From the NCBI GenBank assembly GCA_021784835.1, contig JAJYHI010000096.1, forward strand, positions 1 through 6,775: a stretch of 6,775 nucleotides of DNA. The letters run 5' to 3'. The position numbers were made by a program, and so were the translations under genes. The notes beneath the pieces were generated by a model, which saw only the letters and a list, made by a program, of their open reading frames with translations, made no database searches and was not told the DNA's origin. The DNA comes from a bacterium (GTDB lineage Bacteria; SZUA-79; Acidulodesulfobacterales; Acidulodesulfobacteraceae). Shown in pieces: positions 1 through 6,215 of the stretch. Every line of letters starts with the position of its first letter. Within the stretch, counting starts at the first letter, position 1.

Positions 1-956
1 TCGGATACCTTTTTTTATACGCATTTACTCCGCAGTCTTTCACCTATAAAAAACCTCAACTTATTACTATCTCAAAAGGAAGCTCGTTAAAAGAAATAGT
101 ATATAAACTTTACGCTCAAAAACTCGTGAACAGCCCCTATTTATTCTATTTTATAGGATTTATCAGCGGTTATTCAAGATATATACAGGCAGGAACTTAT
201 TACGTATCGATAAACAGGTCTCCGGCTTCAATATATTACGAATTCGTAAACGGCAGAGTCGCAAGGGCTAAAGTAGTTATTCCTCCGGGATTAAATATTT
301 TCGATATAGCGCAGGTTCTGTCTAAAGATAAAATAACGGCTAAGAAGCTTTTTCTAAAAAAATGCTTCGACAGAAAATTCCTTTTAAGCATCAAAATAGA
401 CGCTAAAAACGCCGAAGGATTTTTATATCCCGATACCTATGTTTTTAAAATAAATTCAAAACCCCAAAATATAATTAAAAGAATGGCCGGCGAATTTTTT
501 ATAAAAACGAAAAATATGAAGCCGACTTATAAAGATTTAATTATAGCGTCTTTAATAATAAAGGAGGCTGACGAAAACGATAAAAACTCTACCGGCTTCA
601 TATCGTCCGTAATACATAACAGGCTTAGAATAAATATGCCTTTAGATATCGATTCCTCGTCCATTTACGCGTTGAACCTTACAATGTATAAAAACTACTT
701 AAAAACCGGATATAGATATAAACCGGTATTTCATATGAAACAGATATATCTTAAGGTAAAATCCCCATATAACACCTATATGAATTACGGGCTCCCGCCC
801 ACCCCTATCGCAAATCCGGATATAAAAGCTATAAAAGCGGCTATGCATCCCGCAAAAACAAAATATTTATATTACATATCGACTAAAAAAGGCGAAACGA
901 TATTCTCCGACAGCCTTGCGGGACAGGTAAAAAATATTGACAAATATCTTAAATAA
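1..956 (+). CDS. mltG: Endolytic murein transglycosylase MltG (YceG family), 5'-partial
   Basis: MltG is an inner-membrane lytic transglycosylase that cuts nascent peptidoglycan strands inside the glycan chain and helps set glycan length. The reading frame is open from base 3 with no stop, so the gene enters from the left. A GTG at 126 is only an internal Val codon, because homologous sequence (a segment reading ITISKGSSLKEI and the end of a hydrophobic anchor) lies upstream of it. About 317 codons are visible; by comparison with E. coli MltG (340 aa) perhaps 20 N-terminal residues are missing. Family motifs in order: QAGTYY in the LysM-like part, YPDTYVF, the catalytic block ASLIIKEAD with the Glu at bases 564-566 that aligns with E. 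coli E218, NRLRINMPL, then YNTY, GLPPTPIANP and AAMHPAKTKYLYY near the C-terminus. E. coli has Glu two residues before the catalytic Glu; here it is Ile. No intrinsic terminator is evident after the stop. Confidence 0.96.
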   Translation, partial: GYLFLYAFTPQSFTYKKPQLITISKGSSLKEIVYKLYAQKLVNSPYLFYFIGFISGYSRYIQAGTYYVSINRSPASIYYEFVNGRVARAKVVIPPGLNIFDIAQVLSKDKITAKKLFLKKCFDRKFLLSIKIDAKNAEGFLYPDTYVFKINSKPQNIIKRMAGEFFIKTKNMKPTYKDLIIASLIIKEADENDKNSTGFISSVIHNRLRINMPLDIDSSSIYALNLTMYKNYLKTGYRYKPVFHMKQIYLKVKSPYNTYMNYGLPPTPIANPDIKAIKAAMHPAKTKYLYYISTKKGETIFSDSLAGQVKNIDKYLK

Positions 957-1052
957 CCCTATATAATTATAGTTTAAAAAATATTTAAAAATATATGATA
1001 AAATATAATTAATCTGCCGTATATTTTAATATTTTATTTTACAAATTCAATC

Positions 1053-1059
1053 AAGGAGG
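1053..1059 (+). promoter_or_regulatory. Shine-Dalgarno of the TraT-like gene
   Basis: AAGGAGG lies seven bases before the ATG at 1067. It is a near-perfect anti-16S match and fixes the start. It also shows that this genome uses canonical ribosome binding sites, which makes their absence before modB and modC notable. Confidence 0.9.
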
Positions 1060-1066
1060 CTATCAA

Positions 1067-1816
1067 ATGTATCGCAACGTTTCAAAACTTAAACTATTTG
1101 CTTTAGCTGTGCTTTTTCTTTTACCGGCATTTGCATTTTCGGGATGCGCCACGACCGCTGGTCCGACGACCAGCGCAAGCGGTCTTTCGTCGGGCAACGT
1201 AGCATTAAGCACTAAAATGAGTTCCAGCATATTCTTACAGCCGGTGGCGCCTCAGGATAAAATCGTTTACGTAAGCGTAAGAAACACTTCTACCGCTACC
1301 GGGCTTAATTTTAATAACGAACTTATTTCCGCTTTAATAAGCGAGGGCTACAGAGTCACAAATAACCCCCAGGAAGCAAACTTTATGATTATGTCCAATA
1401 TCCGCTATATCGGCGTAGAATCCAATAATTACACGGTAGCAGGCGCATTAGCCGGAGGTTTCGGAGGAGCTTTTATCGGCTCCAGATATAACTCGGGAAC
1501 TTCCATGGTGGCAGGCGGCGCATTGGGCGCATTGGCGGGCGGCATTATCGGTTCGATGTTTCAGAACAAAAACTATATGATGGTCGTAGATATTCAGCTG
1601 GAACAAAGGCAGGCAGGCACTTATACCACAAATTCCACAAACGCCAGCCAGGGAACCGCAAGCAACATTACAACCTACAACTCTGGCATAAAAAACTGGG
1701 CTATATACAGGGACAGAATAGTATCCCAGGCATCCGCAATGAATCTTGTATTCACATCGGCCGAACCTTTATTAAAACAGCAGATGGCTCACTCTATTGC
1801 AAATTTACTGCCGTAA
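1067..1816 (+). CDS. TraT-family outer-membrane lipoprotein
   Basis: The 249-residue protein resembles TraT (244 aa in F-type plasmids), the lipoprotein that mediates surface exclusion and complement resistance on conjugative plasmids; chromosomal relatives are of mostly unknown role. A lipoprotein signal peptide spans residues 1-26 with a lipobox ending FSGC and lipidation expected at C27. Residue +2 is Ala, so sorting to the outer membrane is expected by the E. coli rule. Blocks shared with TraT include a region around 49-60 (TKMSSSIFLQPV), VRNTS (71-75), EGYRV (93-97), a glycine-zipper-like hydrophobic stretch at about 124-164 rich in GxxxG spacing, YMMVVDIQLEQR (170-181), YRDRIVSQASAMNL (214-227) and the tail SIANLL. 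It appears to be a single-gene unit: about 110 AT-rich bases separate it from mltG and a strong terminator follows. No conjugation genes are nearby, so a chromosomal envelope role is more likely than plasmid surface exclusion. Confidence 0.88.
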   Translation: MYRNVSKLKLFALAVLFLLPAFAFSGCATTAGPTTSASGLSSGNVALSTKMSSSIFLQPVAPQDKIVYVSVRNTSTATGLNFNNELISALISEGYRVTNNPQEANFMIMSNIRYIGVESNNYTVAGALAGGFGGAFIGSRYNSGTSMVAGGALGALAGGIIGSMFQNKNYMMVVDIQLEQRQAGTYTTNSTNASQGTASNITTYNSGIKNWAIYRDRIVSQASAMNLVFTSAEPLLKQQMAHSIANLLP

Positions 1817-1850
1817 ATAACTAATCCGTTGTCCGGCACATCTTAAAACT

Positions 1851-1878
1851 AAAAAAGGCGCCTTAAGGCGCCTTTTTT
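1851..1878 (+). terminator. Rho-independent terminator, perfect palindrome (bidirectional)
   Basis: GGCGCC (1857-1862) pairs with GGCGCC (1867-1872) across a TTAA loop, preceded by six A and followed by six T. The full 28 bases are a perfect palindrome, so it can terminate in both directions. It sits 35 bases after the stop of the TraT-like gene and insulates it from the next promoter region. Confidence 0.95.
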
Positions 1879-1974
1879 ATACGTTTATCAAATAATAATA
1901 TACTTTATTAAAGGCCGCCGTTGCCTCTTGAAGCTGTAACTTGGTGCAACGACTTTAAGGATATGATTTTTTCC

Positions 1975-2003
1975 TTGACAATATTTATGCGCTATATCAT
2001 AAT
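1975..2003 (+). promoter_or_regulatory. Promoter P1 upstream of the beta-barrel gene
   Basis: A consensus -35 TTGACA (1975-1980) is followed after exactly 17 bases by CATAAT (1998-2003), a five-of-six -10 match. Transcription would begin near 2010 and leave a leader of about 124 bases before the ATG at 2134. The -10 box lies between the half-sites TATATC and GATATA, so a repressor bound there would block it. No start site has been measured; this rests on consensus match and spacing. Confidence 0.72.
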
Positions 2004-2013
2004 AGATATAATT
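1990..2013. promoter_or_regulatory. Possible ModE-like operator overlapping P1 (-10 region)
   Basis: TATATC (1993-1998) and GATATA (2005-2010) form a perfect inverted repeat with a 6-base spacer, embedded in an 8+8+8 layout starting CGCTATAT (1990-1997). ModE operators in enterobacteria have similar CG-N-TATAT half-sites about 8 bases apart, and a ModABC-like importer lies downstream. The right half (ATATAATT) departs from a ModE half-site, no modE gene is in the window, and the DNA is AT-rich, so chance similarity is possible. Confidence 0.35.
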
Positions 2014-2083
2014 TAAAATTTCCCTAATTATTCGTTTGCTTTGATATTTTATTCGTATATCGTTATAACATTTTAGATATAAT
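2003..2083 (+). repeat. 10-bp direct repeat TAGATATAAT (2003-2012 and 2074-2083)
   Basis: The same ten bases occur just after each of the two -10 boxes, 71 bases apart. With the shared TATATC element upstream of each copy (1993-1998 and 2056-2061) and the similar -35 boxes, this suggests the two promoters are diverged copies of one module. Confidence 0.55.
2041..2069 (+). promoter_or_regulatory. Promoter P2 upstream of the beta-barrel gene
   Basis: TTGATA (2041-2046, five of six) and TATAAC (2064-2069, five of six) are separated by 17 bases. The start site would be near 2076, giving a leader of about 57 bases. The layout repeats that of P1, with the -10 between TATATC (2056-2061) and GATATA (2076-2081). 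The -10 also lies inside the 8-base palindrome GTTATAAC (2062-2069). Confidence 0.6.
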
Positions 2084-2133
2084 GCAAAAATTAATTAACT
2101 ATTTAATAAATAATTAATCAGGGAGAATGGACT

Positions 2134-3144
2134 ATGAAAAAAACCGGAAACAGATTTTACGCGGTCTTCGTAATTTTTATTTTTACGTTAAGCATTTATT
2201 TATTTCTACCTTTCAAAAATGCTTTTGCCGGACCGGACGGTTCCGGCAACAACTTCTTTTTTAAAGGGCCGACCGCTTTCGGCGTTACTCCGCCAAATAA
2301 ATTCATTACTTTTCAGGGTTTAACCTACCAGACGTTCGGCTCTCATTTTACAAACACGGGTTCGGTAGAAAACAATCCGGCTCAGACCGATAAATTCGTT
2401 TTCCTGCCGGAATTTATCTGGACGAAAAACATCCTCGGCGTCACAAACTTTTTTGAAGCAGTTACGCCGGTAGGAAGCGCATCGCAAAACATCACTAACG
2501 CCGACCAGCCTTCAAGTCAGCCGTCCAACTTTTCGAATTCGAGCGGCGGACTCGGGGATATTTTGCTTTTTTACGGAGTTTACAGCAAAAACTATTCATA
2601 CGGAAATCTCGCCTTCAATTTCTTCCCTCAAATCAGTTTTACGGTGCCGACGGGTCAGTGGAGTTCCGATTCTTCCGTTAACATAGGAGGGGACGAATGG
2701 CAGATTATGCCGACCCTTGCGGGTCAATTTACCTATAAACTGCCCGCAAAACAGTCCATAGCCTTAGATTACGCTTTAGGTTACAGCAAGAACGAGGGAC
2801 ATTCGACGATAAACGTTTCCGAACCGGCGAGCTACACAAACCCAGGTAACAATATCTTTCTTAATGCTTACCTTAACTATTTTATTACTCCTAAACTAGA
2901 CATTTATAATGAAACGGCATACGTCAAACAGTTCGACAACTACGGCTATACAAACACTTCGCATGGAACGGTAAATACTTACGGTCTTATCAACAACGGC
3001 TACAAAGACGTTATAAGCGGATTCGGCATCGATTACCATTTTACTCCGGCTTTCCAGCTCGACGGACGCGTTCTGAAAGACCTTCACGGAGACAACGGGC
3101 CGGACGGCTATTACGGTATGATAGATATCATTGCGGCGTTTTAA
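2134..3144 (+). CDS. Outer-membrane beta-barrel protein, MetA-like 'transporter' family
   Basis: The 336-residue secreted protein resembles the family annotated as 'MetA-pathway of phenol degradation, putative' or simply 'transporter', whose members are predicted outer-membrane channels of uncertain substrate. The signal peptide is long: a basic start, a hydrophobic core at about 9-27, and an AFA cleavage site predicted after residue 32. The mature part alternates polar and aromatic residues as in beta strands and carries family-typical blocks GGLGDI (138-143), FTVPTGQW (169-176), a later 'DEWQIMPTLAGQFTYKL' strand pair (187-203), and a C-terminal Phe suitable for recognition by the BAM assembly machinery. 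GGGAG at 2121-2125 sets the ATG; an earlier ATG at 2127 is in another frame that gives no such protein. The gene has its own promoters, ends 71 bases before modA and has no clear terminator after it, so read-through into modA is plausible. Its substrate is unknown; a role in oxyanion entry is inferred from context only. Confidence 0.75.
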   Translation: MKKTGNRFYAVFVIFIFTLSIYLFLPFKNAFAGPDGSGNNFFFKGPTAFGVTPPNKFITFQGLTYQTFGSHFTNTGSVENNPAQTDKFVFLPEFIWTKNILGVTNFFEAVTPVGSASQNITNADQPSSQPSNFSNSSGGLGDILLFYGVYSKNYSYGNLAFNFFPQISFTVPTGQWSSDSSVNIGGDEWQIMPTLAGQFTYKLPAKQSIALDYALGYSKNEGHSTINVSEPASYTNPGNNIFLNAYLNYFITPKLDIYNETAYVKQFDNYGYTNTSHGTVNTYGLINNGYKDVISGFGIDYHFTPAFQLDGRVLKDLHGDNGPDGYYGMIDIIAAF

Positions 3145-3202
3145 GGGATATTAAAATATTTTATTAAAATTCATTAAAAGTTATAATAAATAAAAATTTT
3201 AA

Positions 3203-3208
3203 AGAGGG
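3203..3208 (+). promoter_or_regulatory. Shine-Dalgarno of modA-like gene
   Basis: AGAGGG lies seven bases before the ATG at 3216 and supports that start. The 71-base gap before it is almost pure A/T, has a TAAAATATTTTA palindrome (3152-3163) and a TATAAT (3182-3187) without a recognisable -35, so a separate modA promoter is only weakly supported. Confidence 0.7.
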
Positions 3209-3215
3209 TAAAAAA

Positions 3216-4046
3216 ATGAAAAAAAATACCGCTGTGAATTATATAATAACTTTTTCTATGGGCTTGTTTTTAATTTTAGCCGGAATTCCGGTTCTTGCCG
3301 GAAATATTTCCGCTAATGCCGCAACTCTGAGGATAATGGCGGCAGATGCCCTTCCTAAGCCGATAACGGAGATAGGAAATATTTTTAAAAAAGAACATCC
3401 CGGGGTAAAAATATATTACGACTTTCTTGGCTCAGGCATGTTGAAAGCAGACATCGAAGAAGGTGCGCCCTGCGATATCTTTCTTTCCGCCAACGGAAAA
3501 TTTCAGAGACAGCTTGAAAATAAAGGGTTTTTAAAATCCTATAAGGTTTTCGCATACGATTATTTAGCGGCCGCAACGCCTTATAATAATCCGGCAGGCG
3601 TAACCTCTTCAAACCTGATACAAAAATTTATGGATTTAAACGTTTCCCTCACTACTTCAAGCCCTCATTCCGACCCTGCCGGCGACTATACATGGAAAAT
3701 GTTCAAGATAATAAACAGGCAGTTTCCGGGAGCTTTCGCTAAAATAACCGGCCACGCAAACCATCTGCTCGACGCCGCCCTTGTTATGCCCGTGCTCGAA
3801 AGCGGAAACACCGATTTGGGGATACTTTATACTTCCCAGCTTCTCGAACTTAAAAGAAGCGGAGCCAAAATTAATATAATTACTATTCCTAAAAAGTATA
3901 ACACTAAAGCAAAATTTACGGCTTCGGTTTTAAATCAGTCTAAATATAAGTCTTTAGGCGAAGATTTCATAAAACTTCTTTTTTCCAAGAGAGGAAAAAA
4001 GATATTAAAATATTGGGGATTCACTCCGGCGAATTTCTCAAAATAA
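3216..4046 (+). CDS. modA: Periplasmic molybdate/tungstate-type oxyanion-binding protein (ModA/WtpA-like)
   Basis: This 276-residue binding protein would capture an oxyanion, most likely molybdate or tungstate, in the periplasm and deliver it to the permease encoded next. A signal peptide covers about residues 1-35, with a predicted cleavage after ANA. The mature protein opens with the ModA pattern: LRIMAADALPKPITEI (38-53), FKKEHPGVKI (57-66), FLGSGMLKADIEEGAPCDIFLSA split over 70-92, where the GSG is the usual ligand loop. Later come SDPAGDY (152-158), corresponding to the DP..G.Y motif, and ESGNTDLGILYTSQL (195-209), the counterpart of the 'G..D.GI.Y' block. It lacks the Glu before the last Tyr that contributes to tungstate binding in archaeal WtpA proteins, although an Asp at 153 is present. 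The fold assignment is firm; the exact ion is not. Sulfate or another oxyanion cannot be excluded. It starts the gene order binding protein, permease, ATPase. Confidence 0.87.
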   Translation: MKKNTAVNYIITFSMGLFLILAGIPVLAGNISANAATLRIMAADALPKPITEIGNIFKKEHPGVKIYYDFLGSGMLKADIEEGAPCDIFLSANGKFQRQLENKGFLKSYKVFAYDYLAAATPYNNPAGVTSSNLIQKFMDLNVSLTTSSPHSDPAGDYTWKMFKIINRQFPGAFAKITGHANHLLDAALVMPVLESGNTDLGILYTSQLLELKRSGAKINIITIPKKYNTKAKFTASVLNQSKYKSLGEDFIKLLFSKRGKKILKYWGFTPANFSK

Positions 4047-4069
4047 AACGAATTAGACTTCCTCTCGTT

Positions 4070-4109
4070 AATCCCCTCTTTTTGTAATTATCGAAAGGCG
4101 GGGATTTTT
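4070..4109 (+). terminator. Hairpin with T-run between modA and modB (terminator or attenuator)
   Basis: AATCCCC (4070-4076) pairs with GGGGATT (4100-4106), then after one T-C mismatch CTTTTTG (4078-4084) pairs with CGAAAGG (4092-4098), allowing G-U pairs, around a 7-base loop. A run of five T ends at 4109. It begins 24 bases after the modA stop and could stop part of the transcripts before modB. Confidence 0.6.
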
Positions 4110-4164
4110 ATATTTAAATAATTTTTCCGATATTATAAAATGATTTATGCCCGATAAAAAAAAT

Positions 4165-4190
4165 TTATATTTTATAAGCATATAATATGC
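4165..4190. promoter_or_regulatory. A/T dyads over the modB start (possible -10 and operator)
   Basis: GCATAT (4178-4183) and ATATGC (4185-4190) form a perfect inverted repeat around one A and cover the modB ATG. Just upstream, TTATA (4165-4169) and TATAA (4173-4177) form another dyad. TATAAG (4173-4178) could serve as a -10 box that would start transcription at or next to the ATG, giving a leaderless message. No good -35 box is visible, so this is tentative. Confidence 0.25.
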
Positions 4191-4996
4191 ATTTAAATAA
4201 AAACAGAATATTCGATATACTTGTTTATATTATTTCGTTCTTATTTTTTGCAACGCTGGTACTTCTTCTTTCCGGCATATTTTTCCAAACCTCTATCCAT
4301 CTTTTCATAAAGGAACTAAAAAATGCCGGACTTTGGAATTCGATTTTTTTAAGTTTTAAGCTTTCTTTCATAGTCATCCTGATAAATTTAATAATCGGAA
4401 TTCCCATAGCCTACGTATTGTCGTTTAAAAAAAGCAAAATTTCGTTTTTATTGGATATAATTTCGACGCTCCCTCTTACTACCTCCCCGTTAGTCATAGG
4501 TTTTGCGGTTCTAATCACTATGGGTTCGCTTAATCCCGTAGGGAAATTTCTTATCGATAAAGGAATAAAATTCGTATTCACGCCTCAGGGCATCGTGCTT
4601 GTCCAGCTTATTATCTCTTTTCCTTTTTTCGTGAATATAGTAAAAACGTCGTTCGACTCCATAAACAGAAAAATGCTGGATTTAAGCAAAACGTTAGGCG
4701 CATCTTCATTCGACGTTCTTTTTAGAATTATAATTCCCGTTTCTTATAACGGAATTATCGCAGGGCTCGCAATGAGCTGGTCGAGGTCTATCGGCGAGTA
4801 TGCCGCAACGCAGATGGTTTCCGGCGTTATTCCTAAAATAACCGAAACCGCTCCGATAGAAGTCTTCGTAAAAACAAGCTACGGAAATTATCCGGCCGCT
4901 ATTACTATTGCCGGCATATTAATGCTTATATCGCTTTTTTTTCTTGGAATTTTTAAATATTTCAGCTATAAAGTAAAAATAAAAACTAACGCATAA
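4187..4996 (+). CDS. modB: Molybdate/tungstate-type ABC transporter permease (ModB-like)
   Basis: The 269-residue membrane protein forms the inner-membrane channel of the importer, working as a dimer with two ATPase subunits. Hydrophobic segments lie at about 10-32, 55-78, 93-113, 133-153, 186-200 and 236-258, which fits the ModB/CysT permease plan. The cytoplasmic EAA loop that docks on the ATPase is DLSKTLGASSFDVLFRIIIP (165-184) with the invariant Gly at 171. It is followed by SWSRSIGEYAATQMVSG (197-213), matching the 'F.RaiGEFGAT' block of molybdate and sulfate permeases. The 'GN..G.T.T' stretch typical of ModB is here SGVIPKITETAP, intermediate between ModB and WtpB. The ATG at 4187 is the only sensible start: an in-frame stop lies at 4175-4177 and the first membrane segment begins a few residues in. 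No Shine-Dalgarno precedes it. Confidence 0.88.
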   Translation: MHLNKNRIFDILVYIISFLFFATLVLLLSGIFFQTSIHLFIKELKNAGLWNSIFLSFKLSFIVILINLIIGIPIAYVLSFKKSKISFLLDIISTLPLTTSPLVIGFAVLITMGSLNPVGKFLIDKGIKFVFTPQGIVLVQLIISFPFFVNIVKTSFDSINRKMLDLSKTLGASSFDVLFRIIIPVSYNGIIAGLAMSWSRSIGEYAATQMVSGVIPKITETAPIEVFVKTSYGNYPAAITIAGILMLISLFFLGIFKYFSYKVKIKTNA

Positions 4997-5030
4997 AAAA
5001 ACAAAAATTATACGAAAAAATTAAACTAAT

Positions 5031-6206
5031 ATGAAACTTCTGGAAATTAAAAACATAAGTAAAAGTTTTTCGAATAAGAAAGTTCTCGACGTTATAAATT
5101 TAGAAATCGAAAGCGGGGAAATTTCATCCATTTTCGGTTATTCCGGAGAGGGCAAAAGCACCGTATTGAAAATTATCTGCGGAATATTAAAGCAGGACGG
5201 CGGAGACGTCATTCTTAACGCAAAAAATATAAATAATCTTGAATCATGCGAAAGGCGCACGCCGCTCGTAATGGACGAGCCGCTTCTGTTTCCGAACATG
5301 AATGTAATAGAAAATATAGAATTCGGCTTAAAATTAAACCTGAATAAAAGAAACCCCGTTAACGACAACGGGAAAAATAAAAAATTATTTTATTCTCCGA
5401 AAGAAATAATGGAACTGCTGGGAATAACGGGGCTCGAAAAAAGATATCCGGGCGAAATAAGCATGGGGCAGGCTCAAAGAGTTTCCTTGGCGAGGGCTTT
5501 AATCGTCAACCCTGAAATTATACTTATGGATGAACCTTTTTCCAATCTTGATATTATTTCAAAAACAAAGGTCAGAAAGCTAATTAAAGACCTCAACCGC
5601 GAACTTAAAATTTCAATATTGTTAGTAACCCACGACATCGAAGACGTCGTTAATCTATCCGATAAAATGTTTATCTTAAACGACGGCAAAATTCAGGATT
5701 CCGGGCATCCGAAAGAAGTTTTAAAAAAACCCTCCTCAATAGATACGGCTTTTCTTCTCGGAACGGAAAATATATTAAACGGGATTATATCGGAAACGGA
5801 CCGCCGCAATAATACAATAAAAATTAAGCTTAAGGCTCGAAACGGCGATAAGGAAGCGGGCGTTATCATAGAAGCGGATTTTCAGGGAAATTTCGAAGCG
5901 GGCGAACAGGTTTTTTTAGCCGTAAGACCGGAAGAGATAATAATATTAAGAGAAGACAGAGATGTTTCTAAACCGGTAAGGGAAAACCGTTTTTCCGGAA
6001 AAATTATTTCGTCCATTTTTACTTCGAGGATGATGGAAATATCGATAAAATCGGAGGAAAATCTGGAGCTTAAAGTTTTAATACCTTTTCATGCATACGA
6101 AGTCATGAACCTTTTCGAAGGAAAAACCGTTAACTTATCTTTAAAAAAGTCTTCTATTCACCTTATAAAAAAGAAAAAAACCGTTAAGAGCCCGGTTTTT
6201 GTTTAA
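5031..6206 (+). CDS. modC: ABC transporter ATPase with C-terminal TOBE-type domain (ModC/WtpC-like)
   Basis: This 391-residue ATPase should power the importer from the cytoplasmic side. Walker A is GYSGEGKST (36-44), Walker B is IILMDEP (163-169), the D-loop is SNLD (171-174) and the switch His is 201 in VTHD. Two motifs depart from consensus. The Q-loop reads LVMDEPLLFPN (79-89), so Asp 82 stands where Gln is nearly invariant. The signature is ISMGQAQR (143-150) instead of LSGGQ.QR. After about residue 245 comes a regulatory half of TOBE/MOP-like beta strands, including FLAVRPEEIIIL (295-306), as in ModC, WtpC and CysA-type ATPases; in such domains oxyanion binding or inhibition may occur. 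The tail is Lys-rich (380-383). The gene starts 34 bases after modB with no Shine-Dalgarno in that gap, so translation may depend on modB transcript context. The stop lies 9 bases from the convergent xseA stop. Confidence 0.87.
   Translation: MKLLEIKNISKSFSNKKVLDVINLEIESGEISSIFGYSGEGKSTVLKIICGILKQDGGDVILNAKNINNLESCERRTPLVMDEPLLFPNMNVIENIEFGLKLNLNKRNPVNDNGKNKKLFYSPKEIMELLGITGLEKRYPGEISMGQAQRVSLARALIVNPEIILMDEPFSNLDIISKTKVRKLIKDLNRELKISILLVTHDIEDVVNLSDKMFILNDGKIQDSGHPKEVLKKPSSIDTAFLLGTENILNGIISETDRRNNTIKIKLKARNGDKEAGVIIEADFQGNFEAGEQVFLAVRPEEIIILREDRDVSKPVRENRFSGKIISSIFTSRMMEISIKSEENLELKVLIPFHAYEVMNLFEGKTVNLSLKKSSIHLIKKKKTVKSPVFV
6176..6200. terminator. Bidirectional terminator inside the 3' end of modC, serving xseA
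   Basis: AAAAACCG (6176-6183) pairs with CGGTTTTT (6193-6200) around a 9-base loop. On the minus strand the stem is followed by a long T-rich run (complement of the A-rich bases 6168-6180), 16-40 bases past the xseA stop, which is a good intrinsic terminator. On the plus strand the T-run falls before the modC stop codon at 6204-6206, so termination there would be awkward. Confidence 0.65.
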
Positions 6207-6215
6207 GATTATGAT

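Noticed and set aside
126..128. GTG at 126 as the mltG start codon
   Set aside because: The frame is open to the left edge and the upstream codons encode recognisable MltG sequence, including the end of the membrane anchor. The gene is truncated by the window.
555..566. Loss of the catalytic Glu in MltG (ASLIIKE instead of ASIIEKE)
   Set aside because: Counting along E. coli MltG places the catalytic E218 at the second Glu of EKE, which is retained here (bases 564-566). Only the non-catalytic first Glu is replaced by Ile.
1004..1009. TATAAT upstream of the TraT-like gene as a -10 box
   Set aside because: No acceptable -35 box lies 16-18 bases upstream, and such hexamers are common in this A/T-rich spacer. 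A promoter must exist in or before 957-1066 but cannot be placed.
1919..1951. CGTTGC/GCAACG inverted repeat upstream of P1
   Set aside because: Only six pairs around a 21-base loop, with no extension of the stem and no T-run. No support for an RNA gene or riboswitch.
2896..3087. Minus-strand open frame inside the beta-barrel gene
   Set aside because: It lies fully within a well-supported gene, has no recognisable protein features and is a shadow frame. The other opposite-strand frames within modA, modB and modC were dropped for the same reason.
3145..3215. Three ATTAAAA copies and a TAAAATATTTTA palindrome before modA as an operator array
   Set aside because: Spacing is irregular and the 71 bases are nearly all A/T, so such repeats are expected by chance.
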